Source: Verrucomicrobiota bacterium | GTDB lineage: Bacteria; Verrucomicrobiota; Kiritimatiellia; RFP12; UBA1067 | Direction: 5' to 3' | Length of the DNA stretch: 64,000 bases | Assembly (NCBI GenBank): GCA_023269675.1 | Contig: JAHFSX010000004.1 | Location: 62,001 to 126,000 of the forward strand | Part shown: piece after piece, positions 43,492-51,427 of the stretch | How the letters are laid out: every line of letters starts with the position of its first letter | Numbering within the stretch: the stretch's first letter is position 1 | Made by a program: the position numbers and the translations under genes | Notes under the pieces: generated by a model | Database searches by the model: none | What the model saw: only the letters and a program-made list of their open reading frames with translations | Told to the model about the DNA's origin: nothing

Positions 43492-44751
43492 ATGAAGACG
43501 CGATCCATCACCGATCTTAAAACCGTCACGACCGATGTCAAGAGTGTGGCCGACGCGGCCCTCAAGCAGGGGAACGGCGTGCTGCGCCTGGCGCCGAACT
43601 GGGTGCCGCGCTCCTTCCTCCATCCCGGACGCCGGCTCAAGCTGCATCCCGAAGACCTCTATGCTTACGGCCTCAACCGCGGCGGCATCGACGAGCGCTG
43701 GTTCGCCTCCACCACCGAGGCCGCCAACGAGGGCCGCGTGCCGGACGAGGGCCTGAGCTACGTCGTCTACAAGACCCAGCGCTTCCTGCTGCGCGACGCG
43801 GTCGCCGCTCTCGGCGCGACGGCGGTCGGCAAGGACATCTGGGCGAAGTACCGCCGCTGGCCGGTCTACAGCAAATTCTTCGACAACATGGGGCCCATCC
43901 CCCACCACATGCACCAGAGCGAGAAGCAGGCGAAGCTGATCGGCCAGGAGGGCAAGCCCGAGACCTACTACTTCCCGCCCCAGCACAACAACGTCGGCAA
44001 CAACTTCCCCTACACCTTCTTCGGCCTCGTGCCCGGCACGACCAAGGCCGAGGTGCGCCGCTGCCTCGAGAACTGGAACAAGGGCGACAACGGCATCCTC
44101 GACATCTCCCAGGCCTACCGCCTCAAGCCCGGCACGGGCTGGCTGGTGCCGCCCTGCGTGCTGCACGCGCCAGGCTCGCTCTGCACCTACGAGCCGCAGT
44201 GGGGCTCCGACGTCTTCGGCATGTACCAGAGCCTGGTCGAAGGCCGCGAGGTGCCCTGGTCCCTGCTGGTCAAGGACGTCCCGCCGGAGAAGCACCACGA
44301 CCTCGACTATCTCGTCGAGCAGCTCGACTGGAAGCAGAACACCGATCCGAACTTCCACGCCAACCACTACCTCGAACCCGTGCTGGCAAGCGGCTCGGAA
44401 GAGGAGGGCTACCTCGACAAGTGGATCTGCTACGGACGCATCAAGGGGTGGCAGTGCGTCACGGCCAAGGAGCTCACCGTCCTGCCCGGCGCGACATGCA
44501 CGGTCAAGGACGGCGGCGCCTACGGCCTCATCACCGTGCAGGGCAAGGGCCGCATCAACGGCCAGGTCCTCAGCAGCCCCAACCTGATCCGCTTCCACGA
44601 CCTGACCGACGACGAGGTCTTCGTGGTCGACGGCGCGGCGCGCGCGGGCGTGGTCTTCGAGAACACCTCCAAGACCGAACCGATGGTGATGCTGCGCTAT
44701 TTCGGTCCCGAAGTGAACCCGGGCGCGCCGGACGTGGGAGGCAAAAAATGA
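43492..44751 (+). CDS. Cupin-fold, class I mannose-6-phosphate-isomerase-like protein
   Basis: 419 residues; ATG 43492 chosen over the open frame upstream because AAGGGG precedes it and the upstream residues have no family features. The metal-site pattern is visible: PIPHHMHQSEKQ (His138, 139, 141), Glu157 in KPETYYF, and His225 in PPCVLHAPG, the His-x-His...Glu...His arrangement of zinc cupins such as phosphomannose isomerase. LENWNKGDNGILD and YRLKPGTGWLVPP also match that fold. Probably a cytoplasmic sugar or sugar-acid isomerase. Its stop overlaps the next start (ATGA), so it is co-translated with the TIM-barrel epimerase. Confidence 0.75.
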   Translation: MKTRSITDLKTVTTDVKSVADAALKQGNGVLRLAPNWVPRSFLHPGRRLKLHPEDLYAYGLNRGGIDERWFASTTEAANEGRVPDEGLSYVVYKTQRFLLRDAVAALGATAVGKDIWAKYRRWPVYSKFFDNMGPIPHHMHQSEKQAKLIGQEGKPETYYFPPQHNNVGNNFPYTFFGLVPGTTKAEVRRCLENWNKGDNGILDISQAYRLKPGTGWLVPPCVLHAPGSLCTYEPQWGSDVFGMYQSLVEGREVPWSLLVKDVPPEKHHDLDYLVEQLDWKQNTDPNFHANHYLEPVLASGSEEEGYLDKWICYGRIKGWQCVTAKELTVLPGATCTVKDGGAYGLITVQGKGRINGQVLSSPNLIRFHDLTDDEVFVVDGAARAGVVFENTSKTEPMVMLRYFGPEVNPGAPDVGGKK

Positions 44752-45794
44752 GCAACGCATTCCCGAAACTGCACAACGCCGCCTGGCCGGGCGTGGTGGG
44801 CAAAGGCCCCTGCACCCCTGAGCCGATCATCGACCTCAAGACCATGATCGACCTGACCGCCGCCGCCGACGTGGGCGGCGTGAAGTTCGACGGCATCGAC
44901 CTCTTCCTCTGCGCCCCCCATGTGGATATCGACGCCACGGACGACGACCTCGTCCGCCTGGCCGACACGGTCCGGGCCAAGGGGCTGGTGATCGGCTCGC
45001 TCGTGGCGCCCGTCTGGCCCCCGGCCGGGGGCGGCTCGGCCTTCGGCGATCAGGCCGCGCGCGACCAGTTCGTGAAGCAGGTGCGCAAATCCTGCCGCAT
45101 CGGCAAGTTCCTGCGCGAGCTCGGCGTGCGCCCCTACGGCGTGGTCCGCATCGACTCGGCGGGCTCGCCCGCGGAGTGGCTGAAGGACCCCGCCGGCAAC
45201 ACGAAGCTCATCGTCGACACCTTCTCCCGAGCCTGCGACGTGGCCGAGGAATACGGCGAGCGGCTCGCCGCCGAAGGCGAGATCTGCTGGGGCGGGATGC
45301 ACTCGTGGCGCACGATGCTGCAGGTGCTCGAGGGCGTCGGACGGCCGCAGACCCTCGGGTTCCAGGCCGACATGGCCCACACCCTGCTCTACCTGCTCGG
45401 CTTCAACGCGCCCGAGGACCGGCTCGTGCCCGAGGATTTCAAGTGGAGCGACACCGCGACCTTCCGCGCGGCCTACACCAAGCTCGCCGACGCGCTGCGT
45501 CCGTGGACCATCGATTTCCACGTCGCGCAGAACGACGCCACGGTCAAAGGCCAGGGCACGCACGACAAGACCGGGCGGCACTGCCTGCCGGGCGACCCGA
45601 ACGGCAAGCTCGACATCACCTGGGCCGCGGGCCAGTGGCTGCACGACGCGGGCGGGAAGCCGACGCGCGCCATCCGGCACCTCTGCTGGGACGGCTGCAT
45701 GTTCACCAACGAGGTGATGCTCCAGCCCGCCACGTGGAACTCCATTCTGGCCGCGATGATCAACGTCCGCACCGCCCACGGCTGGGCGGAATAG
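44748..45794 (+). CDS. Sugar (phosphate) isomerase/epimerase, AP-endonuclease-2-like TIM barrel
   Basis: 348 residues; GGGAGG seven bases upstream; 4-bp overlap with the cupin gene. The barrel carries acidic and His residues in the usual places of xylose-isomerase-like epimerases: KFDGIDLFLC, AAEGEICWGGMHSW (probable Glu ligand), FQADMAHTL (Asp/His) and a late IDFHVAQND then HLCWDGCMF. Families of this fold epimerise or isomerise free or keto sugars with a divalent metal. Together with the following Gfo/Idh oxidoreductase it fits a pathway that oxidises a sugar and then isomerises or cleaves it. Confidence 0.85.
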   Translation: MSNAFPKLHNAAWPGVVGKGPCTPEPIIDLKTMIDLTAAADVGGVKFDGIDLFLCAPHVDIDATDDDLVRLADTVRAKGLVIGSLVAPVWPPAGGGSAFGDQAARDQFVKQVRKSCRIGKFLRELGVRPYGVVRIDSAGSPAEWLKDPAGNTKLIVDTFSRACDVAEEYGERLAAEGEICWGGMHSWRTMLQVLEGVGRPQTLGFQADMAHTLLYLLGFNAPEDRLVPEDFKWSDTATFRAAYTKLADALRPWTIDFHVAQNDATVKGQGTHDKTGRHCLPGDPNGKLDITWAAGQWLHDAGGKPTRAIRHLCWDGCMFTNEVMLQPATWNSILAAMINVRTAHGWAE

Positions 45795-45800
45795 AAACTG

Positions 45801-45860
45801 GTCGAAGAAATCGAAAGAATCGACCGAATCGATTCTTTCGATTCAGTCGACTCCTTCGAC
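45801..45860. repeat. Iterated-word block, TCGA every 9 bases
   Basis: TCGA occurs at 45802, 45811, 45820, 45829, 45838, 45847 and 45856, exactly nine bases apart. ATCGAAAGAATCGA (45810-45823) pairs perfectly with TCGATTCTTTCGAT (45829-45842) around a 5-base loop, and GTCGAAG (45801) pairs with CTTCGAC (45854). It lies between two co-directional genes of one apparent operon. No U-run. Confidence 0.9.
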
Positions 45861-45884
45861 TCATCCGAAAAAGGATACTCCCCA

Positions 45885-47027
45885 ATGCGCTCTCAGAAAG
45901 ACCTCAACATCGGCATGATCGGCTACGGGTTCATGGCCCGCGCCCACTCCAACGCCTACCGCCGGGTGAACAACTTCTTCGACCTGGCCTACCGCCCGAA
46001 CCTCAAGGCCGTCTGCGCGCGCGACGAAGGCAAGCTGAAGGCCTTCGCCGACACGTGGGGCTACGCCTCCACCGAGACGGACTGGCGCAAGCTGATCGCG
46101 CGCGACGACATCGACGCCATCGACATCTGCGTGCCGAACGACCTGCACCACCCCATCGCCCTTGCCGCGGCCCGTGCGGGCAAGATGATCCTGTGCGAGA
46201 AGCCGCTCTCCCGCAACGCCGCCGAAGGCCTCGAGATGTGCGAGGCCGTCGAGAAGGCCGGCGTGCTCAACACGGTGTGGTACAACTACCGGCGCGTGCC
46301 GGCCGTGACGCTGGCGAAGAACCTCGTCGCCGAGGGACGGCTCGGCCGCATCTTCCACTACCGCGCGAACTTCCTGCAGGACTGGACCATCTCGCCCGAC
46401 CTGCCGCAGGGCGGCACCGGGCTGTGGCGCCTCGATGCGGCCGCGGCCGGCAGCGGCGTGACCGGCGACCTGCTGGCGCACTGCATCGACACCGCGATCT
46501 GGATCAACGGCCCCATCACCTCGGTGACGGCCATGACCGAGACCTTCATCAAGGAGCGCAAGCACACGCTCACGGGGCAGATGCAGAAGGTCGGCATCGA
46601 CGACGCCTGCGCCTTCCTCGCGCGCTTCGCGAACGGGGCCCTGGCGATCTTCGAGTCGACCCGCTACGCGCGCGGCCACAAGGCGCTCTACACCTTCGAG
46701 ATCAACGGCGAGCACGCATCCATCGCCTGGGATCTGGAAAACCTGCACCGCCTGAAGTACTTCGACCACGCCGACGAGTCGATCGTGCGCGGCTGGCGCG
46801 ACATCCACGTCAGCGACGGCGACCAGCCCTACATGGACAAGTGGTGGGTGCCCGGCCTGCAGATCGGCTATGAGCACAGCTTCGTGCACCAGGTGGCGGA
46901 CTTCCTCGAGGCCGCGGCCAAGGGCGAGAACGCCGGGCCGACCTTCCGGGACGCGCTGGAAACCACGCGCGTGTGCGATGCGGTCCTCGCCTCGGCCGCC
47001 AGCGGACAGTGGGTCACGCTGGGGTAA
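45885..47027 (+). CDS. Gfo/Idh/MocA-family NAD(P)-dependent oxidoreductase
   Basis: 380 residues; AAGGAT eight bases upstream. N-terminal Rossmann fold with [17 protein letters not shown] (about 8-24), [16 protein letters not shown] and the family hallmark CEKPLSRNA (about 103-111). The C-terminal alpha/beta domain has [18 protein letters not shown], with the conserved Asp/His of the active site. The family reversibly oxidises hydroxyls of sugars, inositols or glycosides, with tightly bound or free NAD. Signal-less, so cytoplasmic. Its pairing with the upstream epimerase and the DUF1080 protein at 23.2 kb matches the gene set of the 3-keto-sugar pathway, which is inference. Confidence 0.93.
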   Translation: MRSQKDLNIGMIGYGFMARAHSNAYRRVNNFFDLAYRPNLKAVCARDEGKLKAFADTWGYASTETDWRKLIARDDIDAIDICVPNDLHHPIALAAARAGKMILCEKPLSRNAAEGLEMCEAVEKAGVLNTVWYNYRRVPAVTLAKNLVAEGRLGRIFHYRANFLQDWTISPDLPQGGTGLWRLDAAAAGSGVTGDLLAHCIDTAIWINGPITSVTAMTETFIKERKHTLTGQMQKVGIDDACAFLARFANGALAIFESTRYARGHKALYTFEINGEHASIAWDLENLHRLKYFDHADESIVRGWRDIHVSDGDQPYMDKWWVPGLQIGYEHSFVHQVADFLEAAAKGENAGPTFRDALETTRVCDAVLASAASGQWVTLG

Positions 47028-47031
47028 AACG

Positions 47032-47099
47032 CTGGAGGGCGAGACTCCGCCGAGCTGTCACGCGTTGCCCCGCAGCGCGTGAGGACCCTCGCCCTCCAG
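47032..47099. repeat. REP-like palindromic element, left half
   Basis: CTGGAGGGCGAG (47032-47043) pairs perfectly with CTCGCCCTCCAG (47088-47099); an inner TCACGCG (47058-47064) pairs with CGCGTGA (47076-47082). Only five bases past the Gfo/Idh stop. Confidence 0.8.
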
Positions 47100-47100
47100 G

Positions 47101-47177
47101 GGTAGGGACGGTTCCCCGAACCGTCCGCGGCGGCCATACGCATGGACCGGCGGACGCCTCGGGGAGGCGTCCCTACC
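47101..47177. repeat. MITE/REP-like cruciform element, right half
   Basis: Terminal inverted repeat GGTAGGGACG (47101-47110) with CGTCCCTACC (47168-47177) encloses two hairpins: GACGGTTC/GAACCGTC (47107-47125) and GGACGCCTC/GAGGCGTCC (47152-47172). No coding capacity. It abuts the stop codon of the SGNH gene. Confidence 0.8.
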
Positions 47178-47889
47178 GGTTCGGCTGCTTCAGCGCCTGC
47201 TCGATCGCCTTGACGGCCTCAGCCGCGAGCGCGCGGTAACCTGCGGCCGAGTAATGCACATCCTTGGAATTGCCGCCCATCGCGCTGCGGTGTTCCGGCG
47301 TGCCGACGACGGCGTTGAGATCATCGACCGGCACCCCGGCGGCCTGCATCACGCGCAGGGCCGCGGCGTTGTAGATCACCTCGTCGCCGGGCACGCGCCC
47401 CTTGACACCTTCGGGCACGGGCGTGGTCGAGCACCAGATCAGCTTCGCGCCGGTCTTTTTCAGGCGCTGGACCAGCTCGGTCAGGTTCTTCTCGTACTCG
47501 GCGACCGGCACCCACTGCTTGCCCGCGGCGACATCCGTCATCTTCGTCTGCGCGTCGATGTACTTCAGGTCGTGCAGGCCCCAGTTGAAGTGGATCACGT
47601 CCCAGCGGTTCGAGCCGAGCCAGGCGTCGAGGGACTTCAGCCCGGTCACGGTGGACGCGTTGTTGCCCGGCGCGTGGACGATGTTGGCCCGGCCCTTGAA
47701 CAGCTCCGTCACGAAGGGCGTGTACCCGATCGAGATCGAGTCGCCGATGATCAGCACGCGCGGCAGGCCGGGAGTCTCGGCGACGGCCTCCGCGGCCGCG
47801 CGCTTGGCCGGCGCGGCCTGCACTCCCGACACGGCCAGCACCAGGCCGCCCGCCAGACACGCGACAAAAGCAGAACGTTTCAGCATCAT
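47173..47889 (-). CDS. Secreted SGNH/GDSL hydrolase
   Basis: 238 residues from ATG 47889 (a second ATG at 47886); AAAGGGG upstream. Signal peptide MMLKRSAFVACLAGGLVLAVSGVQA. SGNH blocks: I, VLIIGDSISIGY with the nucleophile Ser; II, Gly-Asn near HAPGNNAS; III, HFNWGLHDLK, with Asn-x-x-x-His-Asp as in acyl-esterases; V, DVHYSAAGY with catalytic Asp and His. Probably an acetyl or feruloyl esterase removing side groups from xylan-type polysaccharide, consistent with the GH10 gene downstream. It is on the opposite strand to its neighbours. Its last bases overlap the palindromic element at 47101-47177. Confidence 0.88.
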   Translation of the reverse strand: MMLKRSAFVACLAGGLVLAVSGVQAAPAKRAAAEAVAETPGLPRVLIIGDSISIGYTPFVTELFKGRANIVHAPGNNASTVTGLKSLDAWLGSNRWDVIHFNWGLHDLKYIDAQTKMTDVAAGKQWVPVAEYEKNLTELVQRLKKTGAKLIWCSTTPVPEGVKGRVPGDEVIYNAAALRVMQAAGVPVDDLNAVVGTPEHRSAMGGNSKDVHYSAAGYRALAAEAVKAIEQALKQPNR

Positions 47890-48000
47890 GATCTTAATCC
47901 CCTTTAGTGTAAGAATGACAAAAAGCGGCCGTTTCGGCAAGGGCAAGCTGGGGCCGGATGTGATTCAACTTTGTTGAATCCACACCCGAAGGAGGCGTCA

Positions 48001-48194
48001 GAATTTAGGAGTCAGGAGTTGCAATGCCATGAAAATGAGCGTGTTCGCGCGATGCGCGAGTAACCGCATATGCGTCTTAATAATGAAGTCCCCCGCATGG
48101 CCCCAAAAATCGGTTCTTCGCGGAAGGGCTCCTCCTTGTCAAACGCCTCTTTTTCACGGTCTTTTAGCCCTACCAACTTCCAACTCCTAAATTT
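48001..48194. repeat. Long-range inverted repeat with 7-base period arms
   Basis: GAATTTAGGAGTCAGGAGTTG (48001-48021; words AGGAGTC, AGGAGTT) and the reverse-complement-like arm at 48174-48194 (words CCAACTT, CCAACTC) match at 17 of 21 positions. 150 bases of non-coding sequence lie between. Part of the gene-free interval 47890-48368. Confidence 0.55.
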
Positions 48195-48199
48195 TCCTT

Positions 48200-48234
48200 G
48201 GTGCGACTCAGTTTCAACGAAACCGAGTCGCACC
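48200..48234. promoter_or_regulatory. 16-bp-arm hairpin upstream of the MFS gene
   Basis: GGTGCGACTCaGTTTC (48200-48215) pairs with GAAACcGAGTCGCACC (48219-48234) around AAC, one mismatch. No U-run, so probably a protein-binding or RNA-structure element, or a further intergenic repeat. Confidence 0.45.
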
Positions 48235-48246
48235 CGCTGGGCCGGG

Positions 48247-48277
48247 TTGCGCAAAAGTGATAAACTTTCATGCGCAA
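48247..48277. promoter_or_regulatory. Nested palindrome, candidate operator of the catabolic genes
   Basis: TTGCGCA (48247-48253) and TGCGCAA (48271-48277) flank an inner AAAGT/ACTTT pair (48254-48258, 48264-48268). About 90 bp upstream of the MFS start. Symmetry fits a LacI-, GntR- or IclR-type site; no such regulator is encoded in the window. Confidence 0.4.
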
Positions 48278-48368
48278 ATGCCTCTAGTTATGCCCTGTCC
48301 GTTCGGTTATTCTTCTACCACCGATTAAGCGCCGCCGTGTGAGGCCGAGCAAAACCAGGGGATACCGC

Positions 48369-49625
48369 ATGCGCCATGACAACCGAGGAACTCTCAGCGA
48401 GACGCCGCCGCCGTCGTACAAGTGGCAGCTGGTCGCGCTGTTGTGGGTGGCGTTCTTCCTGCATCAGGGCAACCGCCAGATCTACAACGTGGTGCTGCCG
48501 CTGATCAAGAGCGGGCTGAGCCTGAGCGACGTGCAGGCGGGGCTCGTGCAGAGCGTCTTCACCGCGATTTACGGCGTGTGCGTGCCGCTGGCCGGGTTCG
48601 CGGGCGACCGCCTGCGCCGCAAGTGGCAGATCCTCATCAGCATTGTCGTCTTCAGCACCGGCACCCTGCTCACCGGGCTGGGCGGCGGCGTCATGGCCTT
48701 CGTCGTGTTCTACGGGCTGGCGACCGGCGGCGGCGAGGCGTTCTACTACCCGCCGGCCACGTCGCTGCTGGGCCAGTTCCACGACAAGAGCCGCGCGACC
48801 GCGCTTTCGATCCACCAGACCGCGCTCTACGCGGGCATCACCTTCAGCGGATTCTTTTCGGGCTATATCGGCCAGACCTGGGGTTGGCGCATGCCCTTCT
48901 ACCTGTTCGGCGGCGCGGGCCTGCTCTGGTCGTTCGTGCTGCTGCCGCTGCTGCGCGACACCCCGACCGAGAAAAGCGCCTCCGCGAAGCGCATGCCGAT
49001 CGGCGAGACGCTCGCGCACATTCTCGGCAAGCGCTCCGCCATCGCCCTGGCGTGCGCGTTCGGCTGCATGGTCTATGTGGGCGTCGGGTTTCATACCTGG
49101 ATGCCGACCTATCTCCACGAGAAGTTCGGCTTCGCGCTGGACAAGGCCGGCTTCTCCGCCGTCTTCTACCACTACGTGTGCGCCTTTTTCGGCGTGCTGA
49201 TCGGCGGCCGCCTGACCGACCGCTGGGCGGCGTGGCGGCCCACCATCCGGTTCGAGGCCAACGCGTGCGGACTGCTGCTCGGCGCGCCCTTCATTTTCCT
49301 GATGACGCAGACCTCGTCGGAGGTCCTCTGCTTCACGCTGCTCGGGCTTTTCGGCCTGTTCCGCGGGATCTACGACTCGAACCTCTTCGCCGCGCTGTTC
49401 GACGTGATCCGCCCGCAGTACCGGGCCTCGGCCACGGGGCTGATGCTGTCGTTCGCCTTCCTGGTCGGCGCGTTTTCGCCCACGGTGCTGGGGATGCTCA
49501 AGACGACCTTCGGGCTGTCGTTCGCGCTGGCGTCGCTCGCGGTTTTTTATGTTTTGGGCGGCGTGATCATCCTGGTCGCGCGCACCTTCTTTTTCAGAGC
49601 CGACCACGAGGCGGCCAAAAGTTGA
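48369..49625 (+). CDS. MFS transporter, sugar/sugar-acid type
   Basis: 418 residues; ATG 48369 has AGGGGAT six bases upstream, so the GTG 30 bases earlier is not used. Twelve membrane segments. GFAGDRLRRKWQ (loop 2-3) and GGRLTDRWAAWRP (loop 8-9) are standard MFS repeats; the N-terminal VAFFLHQGNRQIYNVVLPLIK resembles members of the anion:cation symporter / spinster-like group that carry hexuronates and related acids. First gene of a rightward run with SDR and RraA-like genes. Predicted to import the mono- or oligosaccharide acid that those enzymes process. Confidence 0.9.
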   Translation: MRHDNRGTLSETPPPSYKWQLVALLWVAFFLHQGNRQIYNVVLPLIKSGLSLSDVQAGLVQSVFTAIYGVCVPLAGFAGDRLRRKWQILISIVVFSTGTLLTGLGGGVMAFVVFYGLATGGGEAFYYPPATSLLGQFHDKSRATALSIHQTALYAGITFSGFFSGYIGQTWGWRMPFYLFGGAGLLWSFVLLPLLRDTPTEKSASAKRMPIGETLAHILGKRSAIALACAFGCMVYVGVGFHTWMPTYLHEKFGFALDKAGFSAVFYHYVCAFFGVLIGGRLTDRWAAWRPTIRFEANACGLLLGAPFIFLMTQTSSEVLCFTLLGLFGLFRGIYDSNLFAALFDVIRPQYRASATGLMLSFAFLVGAFSPTVLGMLKTTFGLSFALASLAVFYVLGGVIILVARTFFFRADHEAAKS

Positions 49626-49649
49626 GTTGGTTTCCCGAGGAGCACAGAA

Positions 49650-50441
49650 ATGACGGACGAGAGAAAACCGATGGACATGAAGGCGGCATTCTCGCTGCAG
49701 GGCCGGCGCGCGCTGGTGACCGGTTCCGCGCGCGGCATCGGCAAAGCCATCGCGCTGGCGTTCGCCGAGTACGGCGCGACCGTGGCGGTGCACGGCGTGC
49801 GCGCGGGCGACACGCTTGACCGCACGCTGGCCGAGGTGCGGGCGTTGTCGCCGCGCAGCGCCGCGGTGACGGGCGATCTGGCCGAGCCGGGCGCGGCGAG
49901 CCGCATCGTGGCCGCCGCAGCGGATGCGATCGGCGCGCCGGACATCCTGGTGATCAACGCCTCGGTCCAGCTCCGGCGGCCCTGGCTGGAGGTCACGCCC
50001 GACGAGGCGCTGCTGCAGATGCAGGTGAACTTCCATGCGTCGCTCCAGCTGATCCAGGCGGCGGTGCCCGCGATGCGCCAGCAGGGCTGGGGACGGATCG
50101 TCACGGTCGGCAGCGTGCAGGAGCAGCGGCCCCACCCCGACATGATCGTCTACGCGGCCAGCAAGTCTGCGCTGGAAAACCTGATGCGCAATCTGGCCAA
50201 GCAGATCGGGCCGGACGGCATCACCATCAACAACCTCTGCCCGGGCGTCTTCGCCACGGACCGCAACCTCGAGGCGCTGGCCAACCCGACCTATGCCGAA
50301 CAGGTGCGCGCGCGCATCCCGGTGCGCGATTTCGCGGAGCCGCAGGACGCGGCCGGCGCGGCGCTGCTGCTCTGCTCGGCGGCCGGGCGCTACATCACCG
50401 GGACCACGCTGTGCGTGGACGGCGGCATGAGCGTGGCGTGA
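49650..50441 (+). CDS. Short-chain dehydrogenase/reductase (SDR)
   Basis: 263 residues; GAGGAG upstream. Classical SDR: cofactor loop TGSARGIGKA (24-33), INAS (NNAG equivalent, with Ser for Gly), catalytic Ser in VGSVQEQ, YAASKSAL (Tyr168, Lys172) and the C-terminal TGTTLCVDGGMSV. Cytoplasmic, about 25 bp after the MFS gene. Many homologues oxidise gluconate-type sugar acids or keto-deoxy acids. The specific substrate is not determinable; context suggests a step between uptake and RraA-like cleavage. Confidence 0.93.
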   Translation: MTDERKPMDMKAAFSLQGRRALVTGSARGIGKAIALAFAEYGATVAVHGVRAGDTLDRTLAEVRALSPRSAAVTGDLAEPGAASRIVAAAADAIGAPDILVINASVQLRRPWLEVTPDEALLQMQVNFHASLQLIQAAVPAMRQQGWGRIVTVGSVQEQRPHPDMIVYAASKSALENLMRNLAKQIGPDGITINNLCPGVFATDRNLEALANPTYAEQVRARIPVRDFAEPQDAAGAALLLCSAAGRYITGTTLCVDGGMSVA

Positions 50442-50446
50442 GAAGG

Positions 50447-50481
50447 TAGGAGTTAGGAATTGGGAATTCTGAACGAGGAGT
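50447..50481. repeat. Short iterated-word stretch, 7-base period
   Basis: Words TAGGAGT, TAGGAAT, TGGGAAT, TCTGAAC and GAGGAGT follow one another every seven bases between the SDR and RraA-like genes; GAATT GGG AATTC forms a small dyad. The last word doubles as the Shine-Dalgarno (GAGGAG) of the RraA-like gene. Confidence 0.5.
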
Positions 50482-50489
50482 TTGGACGC

Positions 50490-51245
50490 ATGAACGAAAA
50501 AAAAGAAGAAGGACTGCTGCAGAAAGAAGCCAAGATGATGAAACTGGAGAAGCTCATCGCCCTGCGCGAAGGCGTCTCCGACAAGCCGTTCCCCGTGCCG
50601 GTGAAAGAGCTGCTGGCGCGGTATGAGCAGCTCTACACCGGCGCGATCAGCGACGTGCTGCGCGAGTTCTGCCTGCTCGACCAGGCTCTGCCCGGCCACC
50701 TGCGGCCGCTGCGCGACAGCGACGTGGTGGCGGGCATCGCCTTCACGGTCAAGAGCGCGCCGAACGTCAAGATCACCGGCGAGATGACCTTCCGCACCCA
50801 GATGCTCGACGAGATGGGCGAGGACACCTTCGTGGTCTGGGACACCTCGAACGACGAGCGGGCCACGCTCTGGGGCGGCGTCATGACCGCGACCGCCTAC
50901 GGTATGGGCGTGCGCGCGGCCTGCATCGACGGCGGCATCCGCGACACCAAGCAGATCCTGGAGAAGCCCTTTCCCGTCTACTACAAATACCGCAGCCCGA
51001 ACGGCTCGCTCGGCCGCTGCCTCATCACCCACTACCAGGTTCCGATCAAGCTCGGCGACGCGGTGATCCGGCCCGGCGACGTGCTCTTCGCCGACTGCGA
51101 CGGCGTGGTCTGCATCCCGCGCGACATCGCCTACGACGTGCTGGTGCGCGCGGAGGAGATCCGCGAGAACGAGAAGAAGATCTTCGGCTGGGTCGCGCAG
51201 GGCGAGACCATCCACGAGATCGCCGAAAAGGGCGGCTATTTCTGA
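50490..51245 (+). CDS. RraA-like family protein (HMG/4-hydroxy-2-oxoacid aldolase type)
   Basis: 251 residues from ATG 50490 with GAGGAG nine bases upstream; starts further inside are possible. The RraA fold motifs are visible: ISDVLREF, ADTATAYG-like WGGVMTATAYGMGVRAACIDGGIRDTK containing the G-x-x-A...D-G-x-x-R-D ligands of the Mg-dependent aldolases, and VRPGDVLFADCDGVVCIP-like IRPGDVLFADCDGVV. Real RNase E inhibition is unlikely; these residues fit 4-hydroxy-4-methyl-2-oxoglutarate or related keto-acid aldolases and dehydratases. With the SDR and MFS it forms a probable sugar-acid catabolic operon. Confidence 0.88.
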   Translation: MNEKKEEGLLQKEAKMMKLEKLIALREGVSDKPFPVPVKELLARYEQLYTGAISDVLREFCLLDQALPGHLRPLRDSDVVAGIAFTVKSAPNVKITGEMTFRTQMLDEMGEDTFVVWDTSNDERATLWGGVMTATAYGMGVRAACIDGGIRDTKQILEKPFPVYYKYRSPNGSLGRCLITHYQVPIKLGDAVIRPGDVLFADCDGVVCIPRDIAYDVLVRAEEIRENEKKIFGWVAQGETIHEIAEKGGYF

Positions 51246-51427
51246 GGTGGCGCGGCGTACGGCGGGTGCCGTTGCCGGATAACCGTTTGTTGAGCGCGCC
51301 CGGCTCCGGGCGCTTTTTAGGCCGCGGCCTGACGCGGCGCGGCAGTCGGGTGGCTTCGGGTTGCCGGGTCAGGTCCCGGCCAGGAACGCGCGAACGGGTT
51401 CGCGCCGTCAAAAGCAGGAAAACGCCG

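Noticed and set aside
48070..48342. 90-residue plus-strand frame in the MFS upstream region
   Set aside because: Crosses inverted repeats and a candidate operator, and has Ser/Arg-rich random composition.
48315..51215. 966-residue minus-strand frame opposite MFS, SDR and RraA-like genes
   Set aside because: Spans three real genes and their spacers, with low-complexity Arg/Glu/Gln/His content and no domains.
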